Shown here: positions 25,401 to 33,172 of the stretch, piece by piece | Position numbering within the stretch: position 1 is the first letter of the stretch | Layout: each line of letters begins with the position of its first letter | Assembly (NCBI RefSeq): GCF_012933385.1 | Contig: NZ_JABBPN010000030.1 | Span: 1-60,091, forward strand | Source of the DNA: Paenibacillus lemnae | GTDB lineage: Bacteria > Bacillota > Bacilli > Paenibacillales > Paenibacillaceae | Length of the DNA: 60,091 bases | Reading direction: 5' to 3' | The notes under the pieces: model-generated | Database searches by the model: none | Told to the model about the DNA's origin: nothing | What the model saw: the letters and a program-made list of their open reading frames with translations, nothing else | Made by a program: the position numbers and the translations under genes

Positions 25401-27142
25401 ACGGTGCCAGCATCGCTGGCGGGACCCTCACCGGCATGCATCTGGTCGAAGGCGCTGTCGACAGCCGCCACTTGAGTGAAGAAGTACGGAATGCTTTTAT
25501 TATTCAGGAAGCCAGCATCACAGGGTCTCAGCTGAAGGATCAGGCGGTTCAGTCTGCCAAAATTGCAGAGGGCGCCATTAACAGTATCCATCTGTCCCCT
25601 TTATCCGTATCGTCAGAAGCTCTTCAGACAGGGTCGATCCATGCCGACAAAATCGCAAGCCAGGCCGTTACCGGACAGCATCTGGCCCTGGAATCGGTGG
25701 AAGGCAGGCATCTGGCACAGGAATCCATCTACGGATACCATTTGAAGAAGAGCAGCGTCACACTGGAGCATCTGGCAGAGGATGTGCGTTCTGCAGACCT
25801 GCTGCCGAAGGGAAGCCTGCCGGGCAGCAAGCTTCAGAAAGGCTCCATTGCTGCATCCCATTTGGCCGCCGGAGCGGTTAACGGGGCTGCGCTCGGAGAT
25901 GGAGCAGTCAGTGGGCAGAAGATTCAGCTTGCCGCGATTTCCAGTGTTCATCTGCAGCCGGACATCATTGCATCAGAGCATGTGCAGGAAGGCGCCGTGA
26001 AATCACAGCATCTGGCTGCAGGGATCATCCAGACGAAGCATCTGGCTGACGGCATTATTACCGCCAGCCATCTCGGGGAAGGCATTGTGGGTTCAGCCCA
26101 GATTGCTGACGCAAGCATCGGCGAAGCACATATACAGTCCGGGGCAGTGACGCATGAGCATCTCCAGCCGGAGAGCACCGGAGCGGCACATCTGCAGGCT
26201 GGCGCCGTTCAATCCCGGCATTTGACCGAGGGAGCCGTACTCCCTCATCACCTGAAGGCCCGCAGCATCGGCGGCCATCATATCGAGACCGAAGCCGTGA
26301 CGGGTGATCATATCCGGAACCGGTCCCTGCATGGGGAAAAGCTCGCCGACGGCGCCGTAACAGGCCAGCAGATTGCTGATGGGGCAATAGAATCCGCTCA
26401 TGTCGCGGATGGCGCCATTCAGGCTCAGCATCTCGCTCACCAGGCTGTTGGCGCCGATCACCTGGCGCCTCATGCCATTGGCACCGAGCACCTGGTGCCT
26501 GGATCGGTGACCGGGCAGCAGATTGCTGGTGCGGCGGTGGAATCCGCTCATGTAGCGGATGGCGCCATTCAGGCTCAGCATCTCGCTCACCATGCCATTG
26601 GCGCCGATCACCTGGTGCCTGGATCGGTGACTGGGCAGCAGATTGCTGGTGCGGCGGTGGAATCCGCTCATGTAGCGGATGGCGCCATTCAGGCTCAACA
26701 TCTCGCTCACCATGCTGTTGACGCCGATCACCTGGCGCCTCATGCCATTGGCACCGAGCACCTGGTGCCTGGATCGGTGACCGGGCAGCAGATTGCTGGT
26801 GCGGCGGTGGAATCCGCTCATGTAGCGGATGGCGCCATTCAGGCTCAGCATCTCGGCTTCAGCCCGGTGCGGAGCAGCAGTGCTCAACCGTCGCTCCAGC
26901 AGTTTGGCCTCTCTGCTTTTGTATTCCAGGGTGCAGAGACGCAGACGAGCGTCACCGTCACATTTGATGAGCCGTTTGCCGCCATTAACTATGTCATTGT
27001 GGCCATGAGCAATCACCCCGCTTTTCTCGTTTCCCTGAAACAGCAGCAGGCCGATTCCGCGGTACTTGATGTGATCCGCCAGCCGGACTGCACACAGAGC
27101 CACGGCTTCCTGTCCTGGATCGCCATTGGTCCATCGATGTAG
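22493..27142 (+). CDS. Giant decapeptide-repeat protein with WIAG-type tail (1549 residues)
   Basis: After a 120-residue charged N-terminus without a signal peptide, about 130 tandem decapeptides fill residues 125-1455. The loose consensus is (V/I)(T/S)xx(K/H)(L/I)Axx(S/A), for example ITAEHMAGSS and VTSEKLADGA. The last 90 residues form a different, beta-rich domain ending GFLSWIAIGPSM, which fits the WIAG-tail domain of Paenibacillus repeat proteins as I remember it. The start is TTG at 22493 with AAGGAG 11 bases upstream. Two internal blocks are long-range copies (ESIYGYHLKKNSITLSHLAE and a near twin about 360 residues later). The repeat geometry suggests a long fibrous beta-solenoid, possibly a spore or cell-surface filament; location and role are inferred only. 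The gene stands alone. Confidence 0.88.
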   Translation: MKKRGKSSTVKDLSQRYLVDPNMKEIDLPERSGKRHKSEDREALVLSAAPPAPPAAKTNEPQMDIASPQEAVIEPDAVKEMPVMEAPPVSKTVAIPSPAAIRQQLVDERQMPASKGPFIYTEDIGEYAITESRIASRAVTSSKLAAHSVGSDKLQDYAVTSIHLADGSVTSSKLAPSSITAEHMAGSSITDRNIADNAISGDKIKPESISGAKLAEHAVTSEKLADGAVLPRHLSPMSIPGHLLDDEAVTASKISSSGVDTRHLANEAVHTSKLADGAVTASKIRDGAITASKIEPQSLSGMHFQPESITGVYLAPGAVGRMHLDHAAVGPDQLEAGSISAAHIRDEAITARHLAQGLIGPEQIQPSSIGREQLAAGGIQTRHLGEASVTSTKLSDQSVSTAKLVEQSVTASKIADQSILPSKITDEAVQTRHIGKGAVQSEQLAPQSVHAEHLAPQSIQGNHLQDGTIRPHHFSSSAVEGSAIAPDSIQERHLAVDSVSSDHIQNESITTEKLAPESVDGSKLAPGSVSGQTLAAGGVTSFHLAAGLIRQVHLGDGSIGSSAIKDQAVQQEHLATGAVTTRHLADKSISTSALAAGAVTSEKLAPGSVTDDALAEGSIFPQHLSDHAVTSLKLSPESVTTDKLTDLSVSAAKLAESSVNSSKIAEGAVQERHLASGSVASGALQTGSVTSDKIAAQSVTGSHLALESVNGRHLAQESIYGYHLKKNSITLSHLAEEVRSADLFADASLPGRKLTPGSIAESHLSKSAVSETAIQDYAISSSKLQAESITAEHVQERAIQSVHLAAESVQSPHLAERAVEEKHLASDSITRDHLQKAIISSVHLADQAVGSEHLQPEAVNGSHLSEGSITSLHLQDNAVNARHIAPSSVSGNHLQTQSITYVHLQPSSTGAEHLQPAAVQSRHIAEGAVLPHHLQKQSINAEHIESGAITGDLIQDGTLTGEKLAESTINGASIAGGTLTGMHLVEGAVDSRHLSEEVRNAFIIQEASITGSQLKDQAVQSAKIAEGAINSIHLSPLSVSSEALQTGSIHADKIASQAVTGQHLALESVEGRHLAQESIYGYHLKKSSVTLEHLAEDVRSADLLPKGSLPGSKLQKGSIAASHLAAGAVNGAALGDGAVSGQKIQLAAISSVHLQPDIIASEHVQEGAVKSQHLAAGIIQTKHLADGIITASHLGEGIVGSAQIADASIGEAHIQSGAVTHEHLQPESTGAAHLQAGAVQSRHLTEGAVLPHHLKARSIGGHHIETEAVTGDHIRNRSLHGEKLADGAVTGQQIADGAIESAHVADGAIQAQHLAHQAVGADHLAPHAIGTEHLVPGSVTGQQIAGAAVESAHVADGAIQAQHLAHHAIGADHLVPGSVTGQQIAGAAVESAHVADGAIQAQHLAHHAVDADHLAPHAIGTEHLVPGSVTGQQIAGAAVESAHVADGAIQAQHLGFSPVRSSSAQPSLQQFGLSAFVFQGAETQTSVTVTFDEPFAAINYVIVAMSNHPAFLVSLKQQQADSAVLDVIRQPDCTQSHGFLSWIAIGPSM
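26390..26852 (+). repeat. Recent in-frame DNA duplications inside the repeat gene
   Basis: Near-identical units start at 26390 (150 bp), 26540 (120 bp), 26660 (150 bp) and 26810 (about 43 bp, partial), each beginning GAATCCGCTCATGT. The lengths equal five, four and five decapeptides, so the frame is kept. The 120-bp unit is the 150-bp unit lacking one decapeptide. Elsewhere the repeats share only a 30-bp rhythm, so this 3' block is the youngest part. Confidence 0.9.
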
Positions 27143-27168
27143 TATGAAGTGGCTCGCCCCAACTTTTT

Positions 27169-27368
27169 AAATAAGCCTGTTTTCCAAGCTTATTTCTTTA
27201 AAAACAGAAGTCATTACCTCAATAAGCCCGTTTTTCGGGCTTATTTTTTACTTTCTGCTCTGTTTTTCGTCTGTGATGAGATTTCCATCCAGTTTAAGAC
27301 TGAAAATCAGGCTTAAACTGGATTCAGCCGGTAAAAAGAGGAAAATAAGCTTGAAATTCAAGCTTATT
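27169..27368. repeat. Cluster of AT-rich hairpins (dispersed repeat family, copy 2)
   Basis: Four inverted repeats fill the gap after the repeat gene. At 27169-27195 arms AAATAAGC/AAGCTTATTT pair; at 27221-27245 AATAAGCCCG/CGGGCTTATT pair perfectly and a T run follows, so this one can also terminate the giant gene; at 27289-27321 arms CCAGTTTAAG and CTTAAACTGG are extended around the same ACTGAAAATCAG-type core seen at 3846-3868; at 27344-27368 AATAAGCTTGAA/TTCAAGCTTATT is a perfect palindrome around one A. The remaining bases to 27537 show nothing else. Confidence 0.75.
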
Positions 27369-27537
27369 GCTGCCGAGGCGTTTAACACAGCAAAATAGGG
27401 CCGCTCCTCAAGATCCAAGATCTTGCGGGACAGCCCCTTCAGCAATATGGCACGGCCAGACTTTGCTGACCACGCGGCTCAAAGAGTCTTTTACAAACCA
27501 GGCATCTCCCAATCACGGACGGATTTCCCCAAAAGAA

Positions 27538-28095
27538 CTACAAGGAGTTATTCTTGAGTCCGTTATCAATCACCCGCCGGATAATGTCTGCATAATCGGT
27601 CTGATTGATTTCCACCAGGCTGGGATACATCTGATCCACCAGATCCCTCACGGTTTCCAGCGCGCTGCAGAGCTCACGGTTCTGCGACCGATTAACATTT
27701 AAATACGCCTGTACACCAAGGCGCTCTTTCGGAGCCTCACGCTGGTACACGCCCTGCTTCAGCTCCTGCTGCAGCTCGCCCAGCTTCTCCACCACTGCTG
27801 TATACTGATGCGCCCGGCTGATACAGACCAGATGGCCTGAGCCATCCTGATCCCAGCGCTGATAGACATCAAATGGTACAAACGGCTGTGTCATCGTACT
27901 CAGGATCAGTTCCACCCGCTGGTTCGTATGTGTGGAAGATATATAGTTCTTCGCTTTGATCTGCGACCCTTCATCCACCAGATTCAGCCAGGAAGGCGTG
28001 GAGGGAAAGATGAATTCAGCGGCGGCAGAACAGGATAATACCTGGAACTCCCGATTGATTTTGTAATAAGGAACAGGAAGCTCCCTGTATTCCAT
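27538..28095 (-). CDS. PAS-like protein of unknown function
   Basis: A 185-residue soluble protein. Residues 5-110 have PAS-like character: a start PVPYYKINREFQVLSCSAAAEF of the kind seen at the beginning of PAS folds, alternating strands, and an end GHLVCISRAHQ. A helical region follows (about 100-120), then a C-terminal helical part ending VIDNGLKNN. No catalytic domain is visible. It starts 7 bases after the stop of the B12-binding protein gene and is certainly co-transcribed with it, so it may be that sensor's partner. The PAS call is from pattern only. Confidence 0.6.
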   Translation of the reverse strand: MEYRELPVPYYKINREFQVLSCSAAAEFIFPSTPSWLNLVDEGSQIKAKNYISSTHTNQRVELILSTMTQPFVPFDVYQRWDQDGSGHLVCISRAHQYTAVVEKLGELQQELKQGVYQREAPKERLGVQAYLNVNRSQNRELCSALETVRDLVDQMYPSLVEINQTDYADIIRRVIDNGLKNNSL

Positions 28096-28102
28096 AAGTG
28101 AT

Positions 28103-28762
28103 TCACCCCATATTCTGATACAAAACCTCGGTCTCTGCTGCTCCGTAATGCATCAGCCAGTGATTCAGCTGCAGCAGATCCGGGAAGAACAGCGCGCGAT
28201 CCCCCAATGTCTCCTGTATCCCGTATCGCTCAATCAGCCGTCCGCCGACGACGATATCGGGTCTGTAACTCAGACTCTTCAAACCTTCTACATAATCTTT
28301 TAGCTTCGGCAGGTGATACACAATAGAGGCTGACAATCCAATGACCTCTGGCTTCCAATTCATCGCGCTCAGCATCGCGGCTTCCAGCGGCAGATTTCTG
28401 CCGTAAAAACGGGTATCGAAGCCCTGCTCTTGAAAGAGTGACGCTGCCATTTTGATACCCAGGTCGTGGTGCTCGTCCTCTACGCAAAGAAACATGGCTC
28501 TCCTTCCGTGCCCCTGCTCTGGTTTGACCATAAATCCGTAGCGCGCAATTAACGTATCACACACCCCGGAGGCCAAATGCTCCTCAGCCACCGTTATCAA
28601 ATTTTGCTCCCACAGCGATCCGACATAACGCATCGCAGGGGTCAGCAGCTGATCATAGATATACAGACTGTTGCGGCCTGCTTCTATGCAGCTGATCACC
28701 TTGGACCAGCAAGCTTCCGTCGACCCGCTGAGCATCAGCTCAGCCATGTGTTCAATTTCCAT
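28103..28762 (-). CDS. Stand-alone B12-binding sensor, photoreceptor-like
   Basis: About 219 residues. An N-terminal four-helix cap (1-85) is followed by a cobalamin-binding Rossmann domain (about 88-215). The cap contains W51 followed after nine residues by E61-H62 (WEQNLITVAEEH), the Wx9EH motif of AdoCbl photoreceptors such as CarH and LitR. The Rossmann part has E97-x-H99-x-x-G102 (EHHDLG), supplying the lower axial histidine. No MerR DNA-binding domain is attached, unlike CarH, and no methyltransferase gene is adjacent. The start is uncertain among GTG 28777, TTG 28768 and ATG 28762, all behind AGAAGGTGAT. It is divergent from the helical protein and CheB-CheR kinase genes. Confidence 0.83.
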   Translation of the reverse strand: MEIEHMAELMLSGSTEACWSKVISCIEAGRNSLYIYDQLLTPAMRYVGSLWEQNLITVAEEHLASGVCDTLIARYGFMVKPEQGHGRRAMFLCVEDEHHDLGIKMAASLFQEQGFDTRFYGRNLPLEAAMLSAMNWKPEVIGLSASIVYHLPKLKDYVEGLKSLSYRPDIVVGGRLIERYGIQETLGDRALFFPDLLQLNHWLMHYGAAETEVLYQNMG

Positions 28763-28992
28763 ATTCAAAGGAATCACCTTCTAATTTTACGGTAATATTG
28801 TGACGTTTAACATTGTAATATGATTGCAATACATCATACCAGGGCTATTTTTGACGATTGAAAGTAAGCTTTGTCGAATCGGACGACCTGCCGATTTTTT
28901 TCACTATAATAGATAAATAAAGACTTCCAGACCATTCCATTTCCATTATAATATATTTAACCATGGAGATGTGTTTTCAGGAGGTTAGTATC

Positions 28993-29364
28993 ATGAACAT
29001 GGCCGGCAAATATGACAAACTGATCCATCAGGTGATCGCTAGGATATACGAGGCTGACCCTTCGCTGCTGGAACAGTATGGAGAACGGGGACGCATGAAA
29101 TGCAGAGAGGATAATATCCATCATCTAAGGCATCTGGAGACAGCCCTCGAGCTTGAAGATACAACGGTATTTACAGATTATGCCCTTTGGCTTGAAGGGA
29201 TCTTGAGGAAACATGCAATGAAAACGAATACACTAACTGATAACTTCCGCTATATCGAACAATACCTGCATTTGGTCGACACTTTGGACAAGTCTGCAGA
29301 ACTTGCATACCGTAAATATCTAACCGATGCAATTCTGGCTTTGGAACAAAAAACCAAGCATTAG
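28993..29364 (+). CDS. Small helical protein, possible partner of the B12 sensor
   Basis: A 123-residue all-helical soluble protein from the ATG at 28993, preceded by CAGGAGG; an in-frame ATG at 28963 lacks a site. The segment LLEQYGERGRMKCREDNIHH followed by a helix ending YALWLEGILRKHAM resembles the helical region found ahead of B12-binding domains in many signalling proteins, here as a separate chain; this is from memory of the family, not a search. It lies 36 bases before the CheB-CheR kinase gene and is probably co-transcribed with it. Confidence 0.65.
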   Translation: MNMAGKYDKLIHQVIARIYEADPSLLEQYGERGRMKCREDNIHHLRHLETALELEDTTVFTDYALWLEGILRKHAMKTNTLTDNFRYIEQYLHLVDTLDKSAELAYRKYLTDAILALEQKTKH

Positions 29365-29400
29365 AACCTCACCATTAGAGCACGGAAGGGGAATGGCAAA

Positions 29401-32400
29401 ATGATCGAAAACGAACAGAACGAAGTACTGCAACCCGCCGCCACCGTCACTCAGAATGAAACGTCAGCTGAATTACAAAACGAGGAACAAGCTCCCTCCC
29501 ATGTTGTGGGATTAGGCGCATCCGCCGGGGGGTTGGAGGCACTGGAAGTGTTTTTCGATCATATGCCCGCAGATACGGGAATGGCCTTTGTGCTCATTCA
29601 GCATTTGTCGCCGGATTATAAGAGCTTAATGAGCGAAATTCTTAAAAAATACACCACCATGCAGATCCGTGAAGCGAAACACGATATGGTGGTCCGGCCC
29701 AATTTTATTTATCTGAGTCCTCCGCGCACCATGCTGTCCATTGCTGGAGGAAGGCTGAAGATGGCAGAACCGAGGCAAAATACAAATCTGCATCTGCCGA
29801 TTGACATGTTTTTCCGCTCTCTGGCATCTGAATGCAAGTCCCAGGCCGTGGCTGTCATCATGTCCGGAACCGGAACCGATGGCTCGCGCGGGATTCAGGA
29901 TATTAAAGATTCCGGCGGGCTGGTTATCGTCCAGGACAGCCATACCGCCAAATATGACGGCATGCCCAGCAGTGCGCGCTTATCTGGAAACGCCGATGCT
30001 ATACTAACGCCCAAAGAAATGACCGAGCGCCTGATGCTCCATGTCCATGGAGAAGGCTATGAGAATGTGTCTACTGTCAGAGAAACCATTACTACCGAGC
30101 AATATGTTCAGCTGATATTCGAGAAAATCCGCCAGGACTGCGGGGTCGATTTCACCTACTATAAACGCAACAGTGTCCTGAGACGGATCGAGCGGCGCAT
30201 GGCCATCTACAATGTGCCCAGCCTTGCTGCGTACATGATATATCTGGATGAACACAAGGAAGAACTGCAGGCCTTGAGAAAAGATCTCCTGATCGGTGTC
30301 ACTAACTTCTTCCGGGATTCAGAAGCCTTTAATATTGTGTACGAACGGGTTCTCCCTGAGCTCTTTGAACGCAAAAGCTTTGCGAAAGAAATCCGGGTGT
30401 GGGTAGCAGGCTGCTCTACCGGCGAAGAAGCGTACTCGGTTGCCATTCTGATGAGGAAATATGCCGATATGCTGGAAGCTCCATATACCATCAAAATCTT
30501 CGCAACCGATCTGGACAAGGAGTCCATTGAATACGCCAGCCAGGGTATTTACTCTGAAAGCACCATCAGCCATCTGTCCCCGGAGGATCAGGATCGGTTC
30601 TTTATCAAGGACGATGATATGTTCCAGGTCAGCAAGGAAATCCGCAAAATGGTCGTATTCGCCCCGCAAAATATAATCAAAGATCCGCCGTTCCGCAATT
30701 TAGACCTCATCACCTGCCGGAACATGCTGATCTATCTTCAGCCTGAAATGCAGCAAAAGGTGCTGTCTCTGTTCCATTTCGCCCTCAATCCGGACGGCTT
30801 TCTGTTTCTGGGGCCCAGCGAGACGATCGGACGGTTCGCCAATCATTTTGAAGCGTTCGACCGCAGGTGGAACATATTCACACATAAAGCTTCAGCCGCC
30901 GCTGAAGAACCGCGCATGTTTTCCATGGAAGGTCGCCTGTCTCCATCCCCTTCCTCCCGGCGGACAGCTCTCCCATCTGTCAATCCAAAGGATGCTTCAC
31001 CTGTAAAAAGACTGGATGATCTTCAGACGATGATGGTCGAGGAACATATTGCTCCGGGTATGATCATTGACCAGAACAATGATGTCATTCACCTGAACGG
31101 TCCGATCAACGATTTTTTGGTGCTGGCCCAAGGCAAACCAAGCTGGAACCTGTACAAAATGATTGACCCCAACGTGACGGCTGCCGTATCGTCCGGTGTA
31201 CAGAAGGTGCGGGAACAGCGGCGGAGCCTGACCTTTCATTCCCTGATGATTTCAACCAATCACGGCGAAAAGATGACGGATCTGCATATCCGCCCCTTTT
31301 CCCTGAAAAATAAAGCCTATGATAAATATATACTCATTCTCTTCAAGGAACCGAAGCAGCCGGATTCGGAGACGGTTGTCGTCTCACAGCCTCTGGAAAT
31401 CGATGGCCGCGTCAGCTCCCGGATCATCGAGCTGGAGCAGGCGCTTCTGCGGTCGGAGGAATCGCTGCAGGCAACGGTCGAGGAACTGGAAACCTCGAAT
31501 GAAGAGCTGCAGGCCACCAATGAAGAGCTGGTTGCCGCAAACGAGGAACTGCAAAGTGCCAACGAAGAGCTGCAGTCGGTGAACGAGGAGCTAGTAACCG
31601 TCAATACAGAATACCAATTCAAGATCCAGGAGCTTACCGATGTCAATAATGATATGACGAATTTCCTGGTCAGCACGCGGATCGGTACCATTTTTCTGGA
31701 CAAGCGTATGTGTGTGCGCCGCTTTACGCCGGCCATCACCAAGGAAATTCACTTGATGGAGGTCGACTACGGACGGCCGATTGATCATATATCCCATCAT
31801 TTTAAATACGGTTCGCTCGTTGATGATGCGAAGCAGGTACTGCAGACACTCGTCCCGTTCGAGAAAGAGATCCAGAGCCAGAACGGCACATGGTACAGCA
31901 TGCGTATCCTGCCTTACCGGACCGACGATAATTTTATCAGCGGTGTCGTGCTGACCTTCGTGAATATCACCGATCTAAAGAGTGTAAACGAAGAGCTGAT
32001 GAAGCTTTCCTATGCCGTGGAGGAAAGTCCGAGTATTACAGCCATTATGAACGATAAGGGTTGTATGGAGTACATTAATCCCCGGTATACCGAGGTTACC
32101 GGATTCAGCCTGAACGAACTGAAAGGCAAGCATCTTCGTGAATGCAGCCAGAGTCCTGAAGACAACCGCTCGATCGACCACATTATGAAGCTGGCCAAAG
32201 AAGACGGGCAGTGGGTTGGCGAATTGACCGGCCAGAAGAAGAACGGCGACCAATTCTGGGAATCGGTTAAAATCATTCCGATCCGCGACAAACAGGAGCA
32301 CATCATTCAATTCGTTAAGTTTTCAGAGGATATCACCGACCGCAAGCATGCAGAAGAAATGATGCGCAAGAACGAAATGCTGTCAGCCGTTGGCCAGCTG

Positions 32401-33054
32401 GCTGCCGGTGTCGCGCATGAAATCCGCAATCCGCTTACGGCTTTAAAAGGATTTACGAAGCTGATGTCCAATAAAGGCATGGGCAACGATATGTATATCG
32501 AGATTATGCTGAACGAGCTGAACCGCATTGAGCAGATTGTCAGCGAGCTGCTGGTCCTGGCCAAGCCGCAGGCTGTCGATTTCCTGGAAAAGGACCTCTC
32601 CCCGATTCTGCAGGACGTGCTGATGCTCCTGGAATCCCAGGCGAATATGAATAATGTGGAGATGCACGCGGTCTTTGGAGAAGGCCTGAAGGTACTGGGG
32701 GTTGAAAATCAGCTGAAGCAGGTATTTATCAATGTGCTCAAAAATGCGATTGAAGCCATGCCAGCCGGCGGCCGGGTCGATGTGATCGCTGATATTCATA
32801 AAGATGAAGAGCATATTACCATCCAGTTTATCGATAATGGCGCAGGAATCCCGGCCAGTAAATTGGCGAAGCTGGGAGAACCGTTCTATTCCACCAAAAA
32901 TAAAGGCACAGGCCTCGGCCTGATGGTCAGCTACAAAATCATTCAAAATCATAAAGGCACGATCCTCTTTGAAAGCGAGGAAGGCTCCGGCACGACCGTA
33001 ACGATCAGCATCCCCTGCTGTGTCGTGCAGCCTGTGACCGAAACGGCTGTTTAA
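29401..33054 (+). CDS. CheB-CheR-PAS-histidine kinase fusion
   Basis: A 1217-residue cytoplasmic signalling protein without membrane helices. Order: CheB methylesterase domain (about 34-215) with the intact triad S41 (GASAGG), H68 (IQHLSP) and D160 (GTGTDGS); CheR methyltransferase (about 235-505) with VAGCSTGEEAYS for SAM and FATDLDKESIEYA; a Glu/Asn-rich coiled coil (about 675-745); a PAS_10-like domain (about 745-860); a PAS domain (about 865-985); HisKA with GVAHEIRNPLTAL (His near 1005); HATPase with NVLKNAIEAMP, DNGAGIP and TKNKGTGLGLM. No receiver domain and no chemoreceptor or che genes are near, so its methylation target and phospho-acceptor lie elsewhere. Neighbouring B12-sensor and helical genes suggest what it listens to. 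Confidence 0.95.
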   Translation: MIENEQNEVLQPAATVTQNETSAELQNEEQAPSHVVGLGASAGGLEALEVFFDHMPADTGMAFVLIQHLSPDYKSLMSEILKKYTTMQIREAKHDMVVRPNFIYLSPPRTMLSIAGGRLKMAEPRQNTNLHLPIDMFFRSLASECKSQAVAVIMSGTGTDGSRGIQDIKDSGGLVIVQDSHTAKYDGMPSSARLSGNADAILTPKEMTERLMLHVHGEGYENVSTVRETITTEQYVQLIFEKIRQDCGVDFTYYKRNSVLRRIERRMAIYNVPSLAAYMIYLDEHKEELQALRKDLLIGVTNFFRDSEAFNIVYERVLPELFERKSFAKEIRVWVAGCSTGEEAYSVAILMRKYADMLEAPYTIKIFATDLDKESIEYASQGIYSESTISHLSPEDQDRFFIKDDDMFQVSKEIRKMVVFAPQNIIKDPPFRNLDLITCRNMLIYLQPEMQQKVLSLFHFALNPDGFLFLGPSETIGRFANHFEAFDRRWNIFTHKASAAAEEPRMFSMEGRLSPSPSSRRTALPSVNPKDASPVKRLDDLQTMMVEEHIAPGMIIDQNNDVIHLNGPINDFLVLAQGKPSWNLYKMIDPNVTAAVSSGVQKVREQRRSLTFHSLMISTNHGEKMTDLHIRPFSLKNKAYDKYILILFKEPKQPDSETVVVSQPLEIDGRVSSRIIELEQALLRSEESLQATVEELETSNEELQATNEELVAANEELQSANEELQSVNEELVTVNTEYQFKIQELTDVNNDMTNFLVSTRIGTIFLDKRMCVRRFTPAITKEIHLMEVDYGRPIDHISHHFKYGSLVDDAKQVLQTLVPFEKEIQSQNGTWYSMRILPYRTDDNFISGVVLTFVNITDLKSVNEELMKLSYAVEESPSITAIMNDKGCMEYINPRYTEVTGFSLNELKGKHLRECSQSPEDNRSIDHIMKLAKEDGQWVGELTGQKKNGDQFWESVKIIPIRDKQEHIIQFVKFSEDITDRKHAEEMMRKNEMLSAVGQLAAGVAHEIRNPLTALKGFTKLMSNKGMGNDMYIEIMLNELNRIEQIVSELLVLAKPQAVDFLEKDLSPILQDVLMLLESQANMNNVEMHAVFGEGLKVLGVENQLKQVFINVLKNAIEAMPAGGRVDVIADIHKDEEHITIQFIDNGAGIPASKLAKLGEPFYSTKNKGTGLGLMVSYKIIQNHKGTILFESEEGSGTTVTISIPCCVVQPVTETAV

Positions 33055-33093
33055 ATAAAGCAGCGGTCCCTCCTTGTATCGTCATTGCAGCTC

Positions 33094-33153
33094 AAAACCG
33101 GCATGCTGTCTATGTCCCGTGTCAACGGATCATAGCCGGCATGCCGGTTTTTT
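33094..33153. terminator. Terminator between kinase and amidase genes
   Basis: Arms AAAACCGGCATGC and GCATGCCGGTTTTTT flank a long loop. It can end the plus-strand kinase transcript and, because of the A run on the other side, the convergent amidase transcript. Confidence 0.75.
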
Positions 33154-33172
33154 CCAGTTCTCTACTCCATGA

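Noticed and set aside
26093..27103. 336-residue minus-strand frame opposite the repeat gene
   Set aside because: It is the antisense shadow of the decapeptide repeats, open only because the repeat lacks antisense stops.
22493..27142. Array-like 30-bp periodicity resembling a CRISPR
   Set aside because: The units are in-frame coding repeats without alternating constant and unique segments.
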